A stretch of DNA of 64,000 nucleotides from the NCBI RefSeq assembly GCF_024345535.1, contig NZ_JAGQBH010000007.1:62001-126000 (forward strand). The letters run 5' to 3'. Source of the DNA: Cyanobium sp. N.Huapi 1H5. Lineage in GTDB: Bacteria; Cyanobacteriota; Cyanobacteriia; PCC-6307; Cyanobiaceae. Below, piece by piece: positions 52,460 to 60,792 of the stretch (its first letter is position 1; every line of letters starts with the position of its first letter). The notes beneath the pieces are model-generated. The model was not told the DNA's origin. It was given only the letters and a program-made list of their open reading frames with translations, and ran no database searches. A program made the translations under genes and the position numbers.

Positions 52460-52774
52460 ATGGGCTTACGGATCGATGAAGCCACGTTTCTGGAGCGAGC
52501 CCTATCCAGATTCGGCGGCCGATACGATTATTCGCAGATCAACTACAAGAGTTACCGCAGTCCGGTCAAGATCCGCTGCCTGGAACATCCTGTCCGGGAG
52601 ATCGTGATTACCCCGGAGCGTCATCTTCAGACGACCGGTGGCTGCAAGTACTGCCTCAGAAACTATCGCAACCAGACCCTCGAGCGGGTCCTGAGGTTGG
52701 ATTGCGAGCCCAGCGAGCGCCCCGCACCCCTCCCGGCGCCACCAGTGGTGGCACCGAAAAGTAAAGCTGTGTGA
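52460..52774 (+). CDS. DUF723-like small zinc-ribbon protein
   Basis: The 104-residue product contains [28 protein letters not shown] and [10 protein letters not shown], the DUF723 pattern of a helix followed by a beta hairpin and a Cys-x2-Cys zinc ribbon, known from free-standing HNH or homing-endonuclease-associated domains and phage proteins. Here no nuclease domain follows; the C-terminal third is Pro-rich and disordered. It may bind nucleic acid. The DNA is somewhat less GC-rich than the neighbours, which could mean it was acquired horizontally. It sits directly upstream of cpcL. Confidence 0.8.
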   Translation: MGLRIDEATFLERALSRFGGRYDYSQINYKSYRSPVKIRCLEHPVREIVITPERHLQTTGGCKYCLRNYRNQTLERVLRLDCEPSERPAPLPAPPVVAPKSKAV

Positions 52775-52847
52775 GGGATCCGCCCGGTTGCCCAAGGTCA
52801 GTTTTCTTGACGGTTATCTTTCCGAGTCATTCACCTTGAATCCCTCC

Positions 52848-53615
52848 ATGGCCCTGCCTCTGCTCGCCGCCCGACCCTCGAGCCTCAATGCCAGGGTGCC
52901 GAGTTTCGCGATCGCCAGTGAGGAATCCCCCCGCCAGGCCGTCGCCACCCTGGAGACCCGCAAGGCCTCCGGAGACCGCCTCAGCCTCGATGTCCAGATC
53001 GAGCAGGCCTACCGCCAGATCTTCTTCCACGCCTTCAAGGTGGACCGTGAAGCGGTGCTCGAATCCCAGCTGTGCAGCGGACAGATCACCATGAGGGATT
53101 TCATCCGTGGGCTGCTGCTTTCCAGGCGATTCCGTGAAGGTTTCTATGATTGCAACAGCAATTATCGCCTGGTTGAACAACTGGTCGGCAGGGTTCTTGG
53201 GCGGCCGGTGTATGGGGAACAGGAGCGGATCCGCTATTCGATCCTGATTGCTCAGCACGGGCTCGTGGCTCTGGTGGACACCCTGCTCGACTCGCCCGAG
53301 TATCTCGAAGCGTTCGGTTACGACACCGTGCCCTACCAGCGTTCGCGGGTGCTGCCGGGCCGCGCCCAGGGCGAGCGCCCCTTCAATCAGCAGGCTCCCC
53401 GCTACGACGGCCGCTGGCGTGACGTGCTCGCCAGCCGGGCGCCCCGCGGTGCCAACCCCTGGTCCCCCGGCACCCCGCGTCCCGCCTGGCTCGGGGAGCA
53501 GCCCTCGCCCCTGGCCCGCCAGATCTGGCAGGGGCTGGTCACCGCCGGTGGCTTCGCCATCACCGGCCTGGTCCTGTGGACCGCGGCGGCCATGCTCAGC
53601 ACCGGAACGCCCTGA
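52848..53615 (+). CDS. cpcL: Rod linker with C-terminal membrane helix (CpcL-type)
   Basis: The protein has an N-terminal linker domain (PF00427 type) with [60 protein letters not shown] and [20 protein letters not shown], as in CpcG-type rod linkers. The C-terminus is a hydrophobic segment ([20 protein letters not shown], about residues 231-250), which is the mark of CpcL, the linker of membrane-bound rod-only phycobilisomes that feed photosystem I. A normal CpcG ends in a soluble core-binding region. The ATG at 52848 is chosen. It is close to the ocp gene, 191 bases downstream. Confidence 0.9.
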   Translation: MALPLLAARPSSLNARVPSFAIASEESPRQAVATLETRKASGDRLSLDVQIEQAYRQIFFHAFKVDREAVLESQLCSGQITMRDFIRGLLLSRRFREGFYDCNSNYRLVEQLVGRVLGRPVYGEQERIRYSILIAQHGLVALVDTLLDSPEYLEAFGYDTVPYQRSRVLPGRAQGERPFNQQAPRYDGRWRDVLASRAPRGANPWSPGTPRPAWLGEQPSPLARQIWQGLVTAGGFAITGLVLWTAAAMLSTGTP

Positions 53616-53806
53616 GCGCCTCCCGCCGGCAGGGTTTGCCGGGAGGTCGTGATCCGCAGCACGGTGAGATGGATCTGAGTCCTACTTGCTGTGCTGACGG
53701 ACACGAAATCGTGCTTTCCTTGGTTTCAGGTGGTCGCAACACCGTCGCCGCCACCACCATGCATTAGGATTTGTAAAGATTTCTTGACCTTCCGGAGGTG
53801 CCTGTC

Positions 53807-54763
53807 ATGTTCACGCTCGAAAAAGCGACCCAGATCTTCCCGGATACCCTCTCGGCCGACGTGGTGCCGGCCCTGACGGCCCGCTTCAGTCTCCTGAGCG
53901 CCGAGGACCAGCTGGCCCTGATCTGGTTCGCCTATCTCGAGATGGGCAAGACCATCACCATCGCTGCCCCAGGTGCGGCCCGCATGCAGTTCGCCGAGCC
54001 GGTGCTGAACCGGATCAAGGCGATGACCTTCGCGGAGCAGAGCCAGGTGATGGTGGACCTGGCCAACCGGTCGGATACCGACATCTGCCGCACCTACGCG
54101 ATCTGGTCGGTCAACATCAAACTCGGCTTCTGGTATCGCCTGGGTGAGTGGATGGAGGAGGGCATCGTCGCCCCCATCCCCGAGGGCTACCAGCTCTCCG
54201 CCAACGCCGCCTCGGTGCTCTCCTCGCTGAAGGGCATCGATGCGGGCCAGCAGATCACCGTGCTGCGCAACTTCGTCGTCGACATGGGCTTCGACCCCAG
54301 CAAGGTGGACGGCACGGAGCGCATCGCCGAGCCGATCGTGCTGCCGACGGCCCCTGAGCAGCGCACCAGGGTCTCGATCGCGGGCATCGACAATGCCACG
54401 ATCCTCTCCTATATGGATCTGCTGAATGCCAACGATTTCGACCAGCTGATCCAGCTGTTCCTGCCCGACGGCGCCCTTCAGCCCCCCTTCCAGCGGCCCA
54501 TCGTCGGCACCGACGCCATCCTGCGCTTCTTCCGCGAAGACTGCCAGAACCTCAAGCTGCTGCCCGAAACCGGCGTCAGCGAGCCCTCCGATGGCGGTTT
54601 CACCCAGATCAAGGTGACCGGAAAGGTGCAGACCCCCTGGTTCGGCGCCGGTGTCGGCATGAACGTGGCCTGGCGTTTCCTGCTCGATCCCGACAACAAG
54701 ATCTACTTCGTGGCGATCGATCTGCTGGCCTCCCCCGCCGAACTGCTCAAGTTCGCCCGCTGA
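53807..54763 (+). CDS. ocp: Orange carotenoid protein
   Basis: OCP binds a ketocarotenoid, senses blue-green light and quenches phycobilisome energy. The 318-residue protein covers both the all-helical N-terminal domain (FSLLSAEDQLALIWFAYLEM, KLGFWYRLGEWMEEG) and the NTF2-like C-terminal domain (LNANDFDQLIQLFLPDGALQ, VGMNVAWRFLL). Arg154 (VLRN) corresponds to the salt-bridge Arg155 of Synechocystis OCP, and Tyr202 and Trp289 to the carotenoid-binding Tyr201 and Trp288. The ATG at 53807 follows a GGAGG ribosome-binding site at 53794. It is the first gene of ocp-crtW-frp. Confidence 0.97.
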   Translation: MFTLEKATQIFPDTLSADVVPALTARFSLLSAEDQLALIWFAYLEMGKTITIAAPGAARMQFAEPVLNRIKAMTFAEQSQVMVDLANRSDTDICRTYAIWSVNIKLGFWYRLGEWMEEGIVAPIPEGYQLSANAASVLSSLKGIDAGQQITVLRNFVVDMGFDPSKVDGTERIAEPIVLPTAPEQRTRVSIAGIDNATILSYMDLLNANDFDQLIQLFLPDGALQPPFQRPIVGTDAILRFFREDCQNLKLLPETGVSEPSDGGFTQIKVTGKVQTPWFGAGVGMNVAWRFLLDPDNKIYFVAIDLLASPAELLKFAR

Positions 54764-54798
54764 GGAGTCCGTTCACCCTCCCCGCGCCCGCGGGCCCC

Positions 54799-55623
54799 GT
54801 GACCGGGGAGGCCTCGGCCTCTCCGGTCACACTGGCTTGGGAAGGCGCCGGTCTCCTGCTGGGCACAGGGATCTTCGGGGGCTGGCTGGCCACCCTGGTG
54901 CTGGCGCTGCTGGCGGATCCCGCTGGCTGGACACCGGCGGCACTGGGGCTGGTCATTGCCCTGCGCACGTTCCTGCAGACGGGCCTGTTCATCCTTGGCC
55001 ACGATGCGATGCACCGCACCCTGGTGCCGGGGCAGCAGCGGCTCAACGACGGCCTCGGCCGGCTGGCCCTGCTCTTCTACGCCGGCCTTCCCTACGCCCG
55101 CTGCCGCCGCCACCACCTGCGCCATCACCGTTTCCCCGGCAGCCGCCGTGATCCGGACTTCCGTCGGGCCAGTGGTGACGGGGTCCTGCGTTGGTATGCC
55201 CGGTTCATGGCCAACTACCTCTCCCTGGGCCAGCTGCTCCTGCTCCTGGCCAGCTGGCTGGCCGTGGCCGGCAGCCTGATGTTGCTGGAGCCCCGGCGGG
55301 CACTGGCCGTTCCCATCTTCTGGGTGCTGCCGCTGGTTCTCAGCTCGTTCCAGCTGTTCCTGTTCGGCACTTACCTTCCCCATCGCGGCGACGGATCCGG
55401 CCCCGCCGGCCCCCATGCCGTCCGAAGCCTGGGGTTCCCCCACCTCCTCTCCCTGCTGGCCTGTTATCACTTCGGGTACCACCGGGAGCACCATGCCCAC
55501 CCGGGGGTGCCGTGGTTCCGGCTGCCGCAGTTGCGGCGGTGCGTTTCCGAACGTCACGGCCATGCTCCCGGCCATGGTTACGGCCCCGCCGATGACTCGC
55601 GTCCGCTCAGGCCCGGGCGTTAA
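54799..55623 (+). CDS. crtW: Beta-carotene ketolase (CrtW type)
   Basis: CrtW introduces 4-keto groups into beta-carotene, giving echinenone and canthaxanthin, the chromophore precursors of OCP. The 274-residue membrane di-iron enzyme has the His motifs HDAMHR (68-73), HHLRHH (105-110) and the distal FGYHREHHAHPGVPW. These are the fatty-acid-hydroxylase-type ligands found in CrtW, not in the unrelated CrtO ketolase. The start is a GTG at 54799, 36 bases after the ocp stop. Clustering with ocp and frp makes the product assignment firm. Confidence 0.94.
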   Translation: MTGEASASPVTLAWEGAGLLLGTGIFGGWLATLVLALLADPAGWTPAALGLVIALRTFLQTGLFILGHDAMHRTLVPGQQRLNDGLGRLALLFYAGLPYARCRRHHLRHHRFPGSRRDPDFRRASGDGVLRWYARFMANYLSLGQLLLLLASWLAVAGSLMLLEPRRALAVPIFWVLPLVLSSFQLFLFGTYLPHRGDGSGPAGPHAVRSLGFPHLLSLLACYHFGYHREHHAHPGVPWFRLPQLRRCVSERHGHAPGHGYGPADDSRPLRPGR

Positions 55624-55648
55624 CGTCCAAATTCAGCTGTTGAGACCC

Positions 55649-55975
55649 ATGGTGAGTGCGGTATTGGAGTGGACGGATCAGGAGCAGCAGGTGGCACGCC
55701 GCGCCTTCGACAAGGCCCACTCCAGAGCCGCGATCGGCATCATCCGTGCCGTTCAGGCCCATGCCAGCCGCATGGATTCCGTGGAGGAATGCTGGAAACT
55801 GCATGACTTTCTCAGCATCCAACGCCATGAGATCGAAGGACGTTTCGATTTCCGCCTCCCCGGTCTGCTGTTTGTCTTCGCCAGCCTGGTGAAGGATGGC
55901 CTGCTGCAGGTCGAGGAACTTGAAGGACTCGAACGGGACAAGCTCAACAAGATCACGGCGATGTCGCGCATGTGA
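55649..55975 (+). CDS. frp: Fluorescence recovery protein
   Basis: FRP detaches activated OCP from the phycobilisome and speeds its return to the inactive orange form. The 108-residue helical protein ends with the conserved block ECWKLHDFLSIQRHEIEGRF, FVFASLVKDGLLQVEELEGL and ERDKLNKITAMSRM. The W-x-L-H-D-F and R-H-E-I-E residues are those at the OCP-binding face of known FRP. The ATG at 55649 gives the normal length; a longer upstream frame overlaps crtW and is not used. It completes the operon with ocp and crtW. Confidence 0.96.
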   Translation: MVSAVLEWTDQEQQVARRAFDKAHSRAAIGIIRAVQAHASRMDSVEECWKLHDFLSIQRHEIEGRFDFRLPGLLFVFASLVKDGLLQVEELEGLERDKLNKITAMSRM

Positions 55976-56197
55976 GGGGGACGCCGCAGATCTGCTGCAC
56001 CGCTCCGCCCGGATCGCCTTTCACGCCTGCCTTTGGCCGCCGCCGCCGCCGGCCGGCCGGTCCTCCCGACCCGCTACGCCTGGGGTCCCGGCCCATGGGG
56101 GCTGTAGGGTAGGGAAGATTCCAAGATTTCTCTCCAGCGAGCTCATCACTTTCTAAAAGGGCTGTCGAAGGATCGGTTCATAGTTTTTTTCAGGTTC

Positions 56198-56539
56198 ATG
56201 ACCATTTACATCGGAAATCTTTCCTTCGACGCCGAAGTGGAAGACGTGAAGAACCTTTTCGCCCAGTACGGCGAACTGCGCCAGTGCACCCTGCCCCTCG
56301 ATCGCGACACGGGTCGCAAGCGCGGTTTCGCGTTCGTCGAGATGACCAACGACGCCGACGAGACCAAGGCCATCGATGATCTTCAGGATGTCGAGTGGAT
56401 GGGCCGCAGCATCCGTGTGAACAAGGCCGAGCCCCGCACCGGCGGCGGCGGTGGCGGTGGTCGCTCCGGTGGCGGCGGCGGCTACGGCGGTGGTGGTGGC
56501 GGTGGCTACGGCGGCGGCGGTGGCCGCAGCCGCTACTGA
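56198..56539 (+). CDS. RRM RNA-binding protein with Gly-rich tail
   Basis: The 113-residue protein has one RNA-recognition motif with RNP2 IYIGNL (residues 3-8) and RNP1 KRGFAFVE (41-48), followed by a Gly/Tyr-rich tail made of repeated GGGGGYGGGG units (residues about 81-110). Such cyanobacterial Rbp proteins are cold-induced or involved in mRNA localisation to thylakoid membranes. The AT-rich 5' leader of at least 60 bases (56110-56197, with TTTTTTT just before the ATG) fits a regulated leader of the cold-response type. It is followed by a strong terminator. Confidence 0.94.
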   Translation: MTIYIGNLSFDAEVEDVKNLFAQYGELRQCTLPLDRDTGRKRGFAFVEMTNDADETKAIDDLQDVEWMGRSIRVNKAEPRTGGGGGGGRSGGGGGYGGGGGGGYGGGGGRSRY

Positions 56540-56586
56540 GTCATTTCCGGATCACCGGGCCCCGCTGGGCACCGGTTTCCCTTTCC

Positions 56587-56617
56587 CCGCCCCTGGGTTT
56601 CCAGGGGCGGTTTTTTT
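56587..56617 (+). terminator. Strong Rho-independent terminator of the RRM gene
   Basis: A perfect 10-bp stem (CCGCCCCTGG / CCAGGGGCGG) with loop GTTT is followed by seven T residues. It begins 47 bases after the stop codon of the RRM gene. This is the clearest terminator on the + strand of the window. Confidence 0.9.
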
Positions 56618-56728
56618 GTCGGTTCGCTTCCCTGCCGTTAGCGCCACCGCATGTGGGGAGTCCGGCACGGATCGAAAGACACTCTGCTGCTGCGGCCCGT
56701 TGGCCTGGCCGGGGGGCAGATTGGGCCC

Positions 56729-56941
56729 ATGAGTGATCCCAGCCCTCGCGGCCGGTACCGGGTCCGACCCGCCGACCAGAACGAGACCACCGTGCCCAAC
56801 GAGGTGACCGGCCCGACCTTCGACCACCGCGATGAGGCGGAGCGGTATGCCCACAGCCTGGTGCTTGCCCACCAGGCCCCTGTGGTGGTCGAGAAGCTGG
56901 CGCCCGCCGGCTGCTGGCTTCAGCTCGGGATCATCGGCTGA
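56729..56941 (+). CDS. Small hypothetical protein
   Basis: The 70-residue product (MSDPSPRGRYRVRPADQNET, then FDHRDEAERYAHSLVLAHQA and GCWLQLGIIG) is a soluble alpha/beta-looking protein, similar in shape to a small stress or regulatory protein, with no motif I can name. The ATG at 56729 is chosen; the longer frame from 56651 has non-conserved sequence. It is convergent with, and overlaps by 22 bases, the transglutaminase gene on the other strand. Confidence 0.65.
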   Translation: MSDPSPRGRYRVRPADQNETTVPNEVTGPTFDHRDEAERYAHSLVLAHQAPVVVEKLAPAGCWLQLGIIG

Positions 56942-57813
56942 GGCGAAGCCTCCAGCTCCCCGAGCTCTTCGGCGGCCTGCAGACGGATCAGGTAGGTGAG
57001 GCTGGAGCCCACGCCGGTGCCGCGGTAGCGGCCGCTGACCGGCGCCGCCAGTTGGTGATCGGGCGCGGCGGCCAGGACCAAGTGGCCATCGGCCACCGCC
57101 AGGCCCAGGCTGGGGTCGAATCCCCGCCAGCCGCCTCCGGGCAGATACACCTCCGCCCAGGCGTGCAGCTCGTGCTCGCTCACCTCGGGGGGGTGGTGCA
57201 TCGAGTAGCCGCTCACGAACCGCGCCGCCAGTCCCTGGCTGCGGCAGGCCACCACATAGAGCATGGCGGTGTCCCGGCAGGCTCCGGTGAGCGTGCGGAG
57301 CGTCTCGGCCGCATCGGTGGGCTCCCCCTCCAGCCGGCCGACATGGTGAAAGCCGTGGTGGATCTCATCGGCGAGGGCGCTGAGGAAGGCGGTGGCCGAT
57401 CCGTCGACCCGGTCGGCGATGGCCTGGGCCCAGGCCCGCACCTCCGGATCGGCCCGATCCTGCAGACAGCCCGCCAGGGAGCGGGCCTCCGCCTCCGGGT
57501 AGATCACCGGCAGGTGCTGGGCCTCCCGGTGGGTGACGATCCAGTCGTAGGGGTTGCTGCGCAGGGTTTCCACCAGCATGTCCACCGTGATCGTGAGCTG
57601 GTCCCGCTCCTGCTGGAACCAGGCCACCATCGCGTCGGTGCCATCGGGCTCCAGCACCCGGCTCAGCCCCGCCGGAGGCTCCTCCAGCCGCAGGTGGTGC
57701 TCGAGGATCCTCTGGCTGCCGTCCTGGCGGGGGGTGAGCCGCAGAGCCATCGGCTCCAGAAAGACGGGCCGGTCGTAGGTGTAGCTGAGGCGATGGTGGA
57801 TGCGGAAGAACAT
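56920..57813 (-). CDS. Transglutaminase-like protein with N-terminal Bact_transglu_N domain
   Basis: The 297-residue protein starts MFFRIHHRLSYTYDRPVFLE, which marks the bacterial transglutaminase N-terminal domain, and has the core with Cys179 (TGACRDTAML), His217 (EHELHAWAEVY) and Asp233 (RGFDPSLG), so the triad is intact. This is the type found in many bacteria together with circularly permuted ATP-grasp and alpha-E proteins, but none of those is in the window. It differs clearly from the two transglutaminases at 19272 and 51347. The following hypothetical gene upstream on the same strand lies 3 bases away. Confidence 0.92.
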   Translation of the reverse strand: MFFRIHHRLSYTYDRPVFLEPMALRLTPRQDGSQRILEHHLRLEEPPAGLSRVLEPDGTDAMVAWFQQERDQLTITVDMLVETLRSNPYDWIVTHREAQHLPVIYPEAEARSLAGCLQDRADPEVRAWAQAIADRVDGSATAFLSALADEIHHGFHHVGRLEGEPTDAAETLRTLTGACRDTAMLYVVACRSQGLAARFVSGYSMHHPPEVSEHELHAWAEVYLPGGGWRGFDPSLGLAVADGHLVLAAAPDHQLAAPVSGRYRGTGVGSSLTYLIRLQAAEELGELEASPQPMIPS

Positions 57814-57816
57814 CGC

Positions 57817-58191
57817 TCAGCCCATGGCCTCGCGCAGGACGTCCTGGAGGTCGTCATCGATGACGTAGGTGTGCAGCGGCGCCGTGTCCAGGTCTTCGAC
57901 GAGGGGGAAGAAGCGGACGGAGAACCAGGCCTCGAAGAGTTCGAGGCTGCGGGGATGGGGCCAGCGGCTGCGGTCCCGGCACCAGAGGTCGAGCTCGGCG
58001 GCGAAGATCTGGCCGTAGCTGTCCAGCAGCCGGTCCTGGGCTTCCAGCTCGCTGTCGTAGGTGGGGATCAGGTAGAGGCTGTGGTCCTCCCCCAGCCCTT
58101 CCATGTCCTCGCGGGTCCAGAACGGCCGGGTCCAGTCCACCATCGGCTGCCGGGGCGCCACCGCGATAGCGCAGCGGTTGAGAACGGCCAT
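57817..58191 (-). CDS. Conserved hypothetical protein beside transglutaminase
   Basis: The function is unknown. The 124-residue soluble protein has conserved-looking blocks PMVDWTRPFWTREDMEGLGE and HSLYLIPTYDSELEAQDRLL, and is rich in aromatic and acidic residues. The ATG at 58191 is chosen because the upstream frame reads through low-complexity sequence opposite the next gene. It ends 3 bases before the transglutaminase start, so the two are probably co-expressed. It resembles small picocyanobacterial proteins of unknown function. Confidence 0.7.
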   Translation of the reverse strand: MAVLNRCAIAVAPRQPMVDWTRPFWTREDMEGLGEDHSLYLIPTYDSELEAQDRLLDSYGQIFAAELDLWCRDRSRWPHPRSLELFEAWFSVRFFPLVEDLDTAPLHTYVIDDDLQDVLREAMG

Positions 58192-58347
58192 CGATGGGTT
58201 GTCTGTGGCTTCTTCAACGCTAGCGAGGTCGGGCCTGGGGAGCAGCGACCCTCGATCCGCCATCGGTTGTTGCCACCTCAGACCCGCCATGGCCACGATG
58301 TGTTCATCGCTACCCACCCATCGGTGCCCGCCGCCGCCCGTCGTCCC

Positions 58348-58914
58348 ATGTTTCTCCGCCGGAACCCCCTTCTCCCCAGCGGTCACCCGAGGGGCCTTCG
58401 GCCCCGGTGTCCGATCCCGGTGGCGGCCAGCCCCATGGCCGCTCTGTTGGCCGGCATGCTGCTGGCCGTCCCGCCGGCGAGCCTGGCCCAGCAGGATCCC
58501 TCCGCCAAGGTGCTCTACAGGCTGGCGACCCAGTGTGCGCTGAAGGGCGCCGCCCCTGTGCCCTGCACCGTGGAGGCCGTGGACAGCGGCGGGGCCACCC
58601 TCTACCGCCACCGCATCGGCGACAGCGTCGAAACCGTTCGCATCACCTCGGAGCCGGTGACCATGGCGATCTGGGCCCACGACTCCCGCAACTGGCGCCC
58701 CCTGCGCGGGGCCTCGGCCCGGTTCTCCACCAACACGGTCTGCTTCAACGGCAAGGACCTCTGCGTGGTCAACCCCAACTACCTCAACAGCGTCCGTGAG
58801 GATCGCGCCAACACGCGCCTCCAGGGTCGTGATCTGGTGATGGTGCACTTCGGCTCCGACGGCCGGGTAGACGCCAGCTGTTACGACGACGCCTGCGCCC
58901 TGTTGCTGAAATGA
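58348..58914 (+). CDS. Secreted hypothetical protein
   Basis: The 188-residue product has a signal sequence (MAALLAGMLLAVPPASLAQQ at its core) and a soluble beta-rich mature domain with two Cys pairs (LATQCALKGAAPVPCTVEAV, TNTVCFNGKDLCVVNPNY, then ASCYDDACALLLK). The disulfide pattern suggests a periplasmic domain. The start may be the ATG at 58348 or at 58435, which begins the signal peptide; the first is reported. The stop overlaps the ATG of the Gly-rich protein (ATGA). The function is unknown. Confidence 0.72.
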   Translation: MFLRRNPLLPSGHPRGLRPRCPIPVAASPMAALLAGMLLAVPPASLAQQDPSAKVLYRLATQCALKGAAPVPCTVEAVDSGGATLYRHRIGDSVETVRITSEPVTMAIWAHDSRNWRPLRGASARFSTNTVCFNGKDLCVVNPNYLNSVREDRANTRLQGRDLVMVHFGSDGRVDASCYDDACALLLK

Positions 58915-59858
58915 AGAACCTCAGCGGACTCGCCCTGTTGTTGGCCGGTGTGATCGCCTCGCCGGTCGGGGCTGGCCTGGCCCTGGAGCTCCCCTCCCCT
59001 TACGGCCCGGAGCTGATCGCCCGTGGCGGCGGCGGCGGGGCACGGATGGGTGGCGGCGGCGGTGCCCGGATGGGCGGCGGTGGCGGCGCCAGAGTCGGGG
59101 GCGGCGGCGGTGGTCTCGGCCGCGCCGGTGGTGGCGGATCCCTGGGCCGCAGCGGCTTCCAGGGATCCGGCGGGGCCGGCGGTCTCAACCGGGGCGTCAC
59201 CCGGCCCGCCGGGGGCTGGAGCAGCGGGGTCGCCGGTGGTGGCCTCGGCGGCCCTTCCCTGAATCGACCTGCGGCGCGTCCCGGTGGGGTGGTCGGGACC
59301 CCGGGCCTCAACAGGCCTGCCGGAACCGGAACCCTCAACCGCAACGTCAACGCCAACCTGAATCGGAACGTCAACGTCAACCGCAACCTCAACCGCAGCG
59401 TCAACGTCAACCGCAACTGGAACCGCGCCGTCAACGTCAACGCCATCGGCGTGCGGCCCGGCTGGGCCCGTCCGGGCTGGGGCGTGGCCCGACCCTGGAA
59501 CCACGGCTGGTACGGCGGCTGGGCCACCCCGTCCTGGGGCTGGTGGGGGGCCCGGGCCGCCACCTGGGGTGTGGCCACGCTGGCAACGGCCTCCATCATC
59601 AATAGTGCCGTCGACGCCGCCGTGGCCAGCAACCAGACCGTGATCGTGGTGCCCAACACCGAGTACCAGCTGCTGTTCGGCACGGTCCAGCCGACCGGAA
59701 CCAGCACCGTGGCCTTTGACGTCAGTGCCAACGGCGCGGTGTATCAGCTCTCGGCCGACTGTCAGGCGGGGCTGCTGAACGGCCAGGAGCCGGGCAGTGC
59801 CCAGGAAGCGGAGCTCCTCAATGCCGCCTGTCAGGTGGCCTTCGGGACCGCTTCCTGA
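58911..59858 (+). CDS. Secreted Gly-rich and Asn-rich repeat protein
   Basis: The 315-residue protein has a signal peptide (LALLLAGVIASPVGAGLA) and a long Gly-rich segment with GGGGGARMGGGGGARMGGGG (residues 39-70). A repeat stretch of N-R-N-V-N-V-N-R-N-L type follows (about residues 145-175), then a Trp/Gly/Pro segment, a hydrophobic helix (WGVATLATASIINSAVDAAV) and a C-terminal Cys-containing domain. This is the composition of structural or surface-matrix proteins. The function is unknown. It overlaps the preceding gene by four bases, so they are co-translated. Confidence 0.75.
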   Translation: MKNLSGLALLLAGVIASPVGAGLALELPSPYGPELIARGGGGGARMGGGGGARMGGGGGARVGGGGGGLGRAGGGGSLGRSGFQGSGGAGGLNRGVTRPAGGWSSGVAGGGLGGPSLNRPAARPGGVVGTPGLNRPAGTGTLNRNVNANLNRNVNVNRNLNRSVNVNRNWNRAVNVNAIGVRPGWARPGWGVARPWNHGWYGGWATPSWGWWGARAATWGVATLATASIINSAVDAAVASNQTVIVVPNTEYQLLFGTVQPTGTSTVAFDVSANGAVYQLSADCQAGLLNGQEPGSAQEAELLNAACQVAFGTAS

Positions 59859-59867
59859 GCCGGGGGC

Positions 59868-60320
59868 TCACCAGGGCAGGGGAGCCCGCTGGGCGCCGAT
59901 GCTGCAGCCCATCTGCTGACCCAGCAGGGCCCCGAGCGGCACGGCCCAGGTGCGGCCGTCCTGGCGGGAGGCGGCGTAGCCCAGGCCACCGCCGATGATG
60001 CCCCCCACCAGTCGACCCACGTTGCAGCGCTGGGCCGTCTGGGCCTGGATGTAGTCGGGGGCCACCGGCAGGTTGGCCCGGTAGCGGTCGACGTCGTAGT
60101 CGGCCCGGTAGCCGCCGCCGTAGCCGTCGCCATAGGACGAGGGGCTGGGCAGGGTCTGAACGGGGTAGGGAACACGGCGGCTGTCGACCTGGCGGGGGGC
60201 GCCGGAAGGGCCCCAGGGACCGGCCAAGGCCTCCAGGGGAGCGGCGACCAGGGCCAGGACGCCGGTGGTGCCCAGCAGGCCCACGAGGCGGCGGGACCCC
60301 TGACGAAGGAAGGTGTTCAT
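59868..60320 (-). CDS. Glycine-zipper 2TM-like secreted protein
   Basis: The 150-residue product has a signal peptide (LVGLLGTTGVLALVAAPLEA) and a C-terminal glycine-zipper region, VGRLVGGIIGGGLGYAAS and PLGALLGQQMGCSIGA, the pattern of 17-kDa-antigen-like proteins inserted in or lining membranes. A Tyr/Gly/Asp-rich segment lies between (SSYGDGYGGGYRADYDVDRY). The ATG at 60320 starts the signal peptide; a longer upstream frame reads through a short tandem repeat and is rejected. It may be an outer membrane or periplasmic protein. It ends 9 bases from the convergent Gly-rich gene. Confidence 0.75.
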   Translation of the reverse strand: MNTFLRQGSRRLVGLLGTTGVLALVAAPLEALAGPWGPSGAPRQVDSRRVPYPVQTLPSPSSYGDGYGGGYRADYDVDRYRANLPVAPDYIQAQTAQRCNVGRLVGGIIGGGLGYAASRQDGRTWAVPLGALLGQQMGCSIGAQRAPLPW

Positions 60321-60452
60321 GGTGTTCGCGTTGTGAGGAGCGACCCCTGAGGTGGGGCTGACATCAATCAAGCGAAGCCATGTGACCGATCCATGAACGG
60401 CTCGCCGCCGATGTCCGACAGGATGCGACTCCAGCCAACGGCGCGCCCTGGT

Positions 60453-60504
60453 CATCGCCTGCGTTGCCCTGCCCATCGCCTGCGTTGCCCTGTGCATCGC
60501 TTGC
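60453..60504. repeat. 21-bp tandem repeat, about 2.5 copies
   Basis: The 19-base sequence CATCGCCTGCGTTGCCCTG recurs 21 bases apart (60453-60471 and 60474-60492), followed by a partial third copy. It lies in the non-coding gap between the glycine-zipper and Nif11-like genes. Such short repeats often vary in copy number between strains. Confidence 0.6.
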
Positions 60505-60567
60505 TGTCCGACCCCTGGTCGGATCGCCCCGCCGTTGCCAGCTTGAACGGGAGGGTGGGAGAACCCG

Positions 60568-60792
60568 ATGAGCTGGAGTGAACTGGAGCGCCTCGTCGAT
60601 GAGGCCGAGACGGATGAGGTGATCCGCCGCGGGCTGCGCCATTGCCGCTCCAGCCCGGAGCTGGTCCTGGCCGCCCGTCGGCTCGGCTACCACGTCACGC
60701 GGGTGGATCTGCAGCGGGCCTGGCAGCTGCACCGGCTGGCGATGGAATCCCGGCCCGTTCCGGCAGGGCTGCGGCCGGCTCCAGGAGGCTGA
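60568..60792 (+). CDS. Nif11-like small protein
   Basis: The 74-residue product ([20 protein letters not shown], then [20 protein letters not shown] and [14 protein letters not shown]) fits the Nif11 domain: an acidic helix, a short loop, then the [A/G]-x2-[LV]G-[FY]-x-V segment. Nif11 proteins are leader peptides of ribosomally made natural products in some cyanobacteria and simple small proteins in others. The C-terminal part here is short, with no Gly-Gly cleavage site, and no maturase gene is nearby, so a leader role is not supported. Its end overlaps the convergent fusion gene by 98 bases. Confidence 0.65.
   Translation: MSWSELERLVDEAETDEVIRRGLRHCRSSPELVLAARRLGYHVTRVDLQRAWQLHRLAMESRPVPAGLRPAPGG

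Noticed and set aside
53761..53806. TTTACAAA on the minus strand upstream of ocp considered as an HLR1 site
   Set aside because: Only one half-site is present; the second repeat cannot be found at the required spacing.
60568..60792. Interpretation of the Nif11-like gene as a lanthipeptide or NHLP precursor
   Set aside because: There is no Gly-Gly cleavage motif, no Cys/Ser/Thr-rich core and no LanM-type or radical-SAM maturase in the window.
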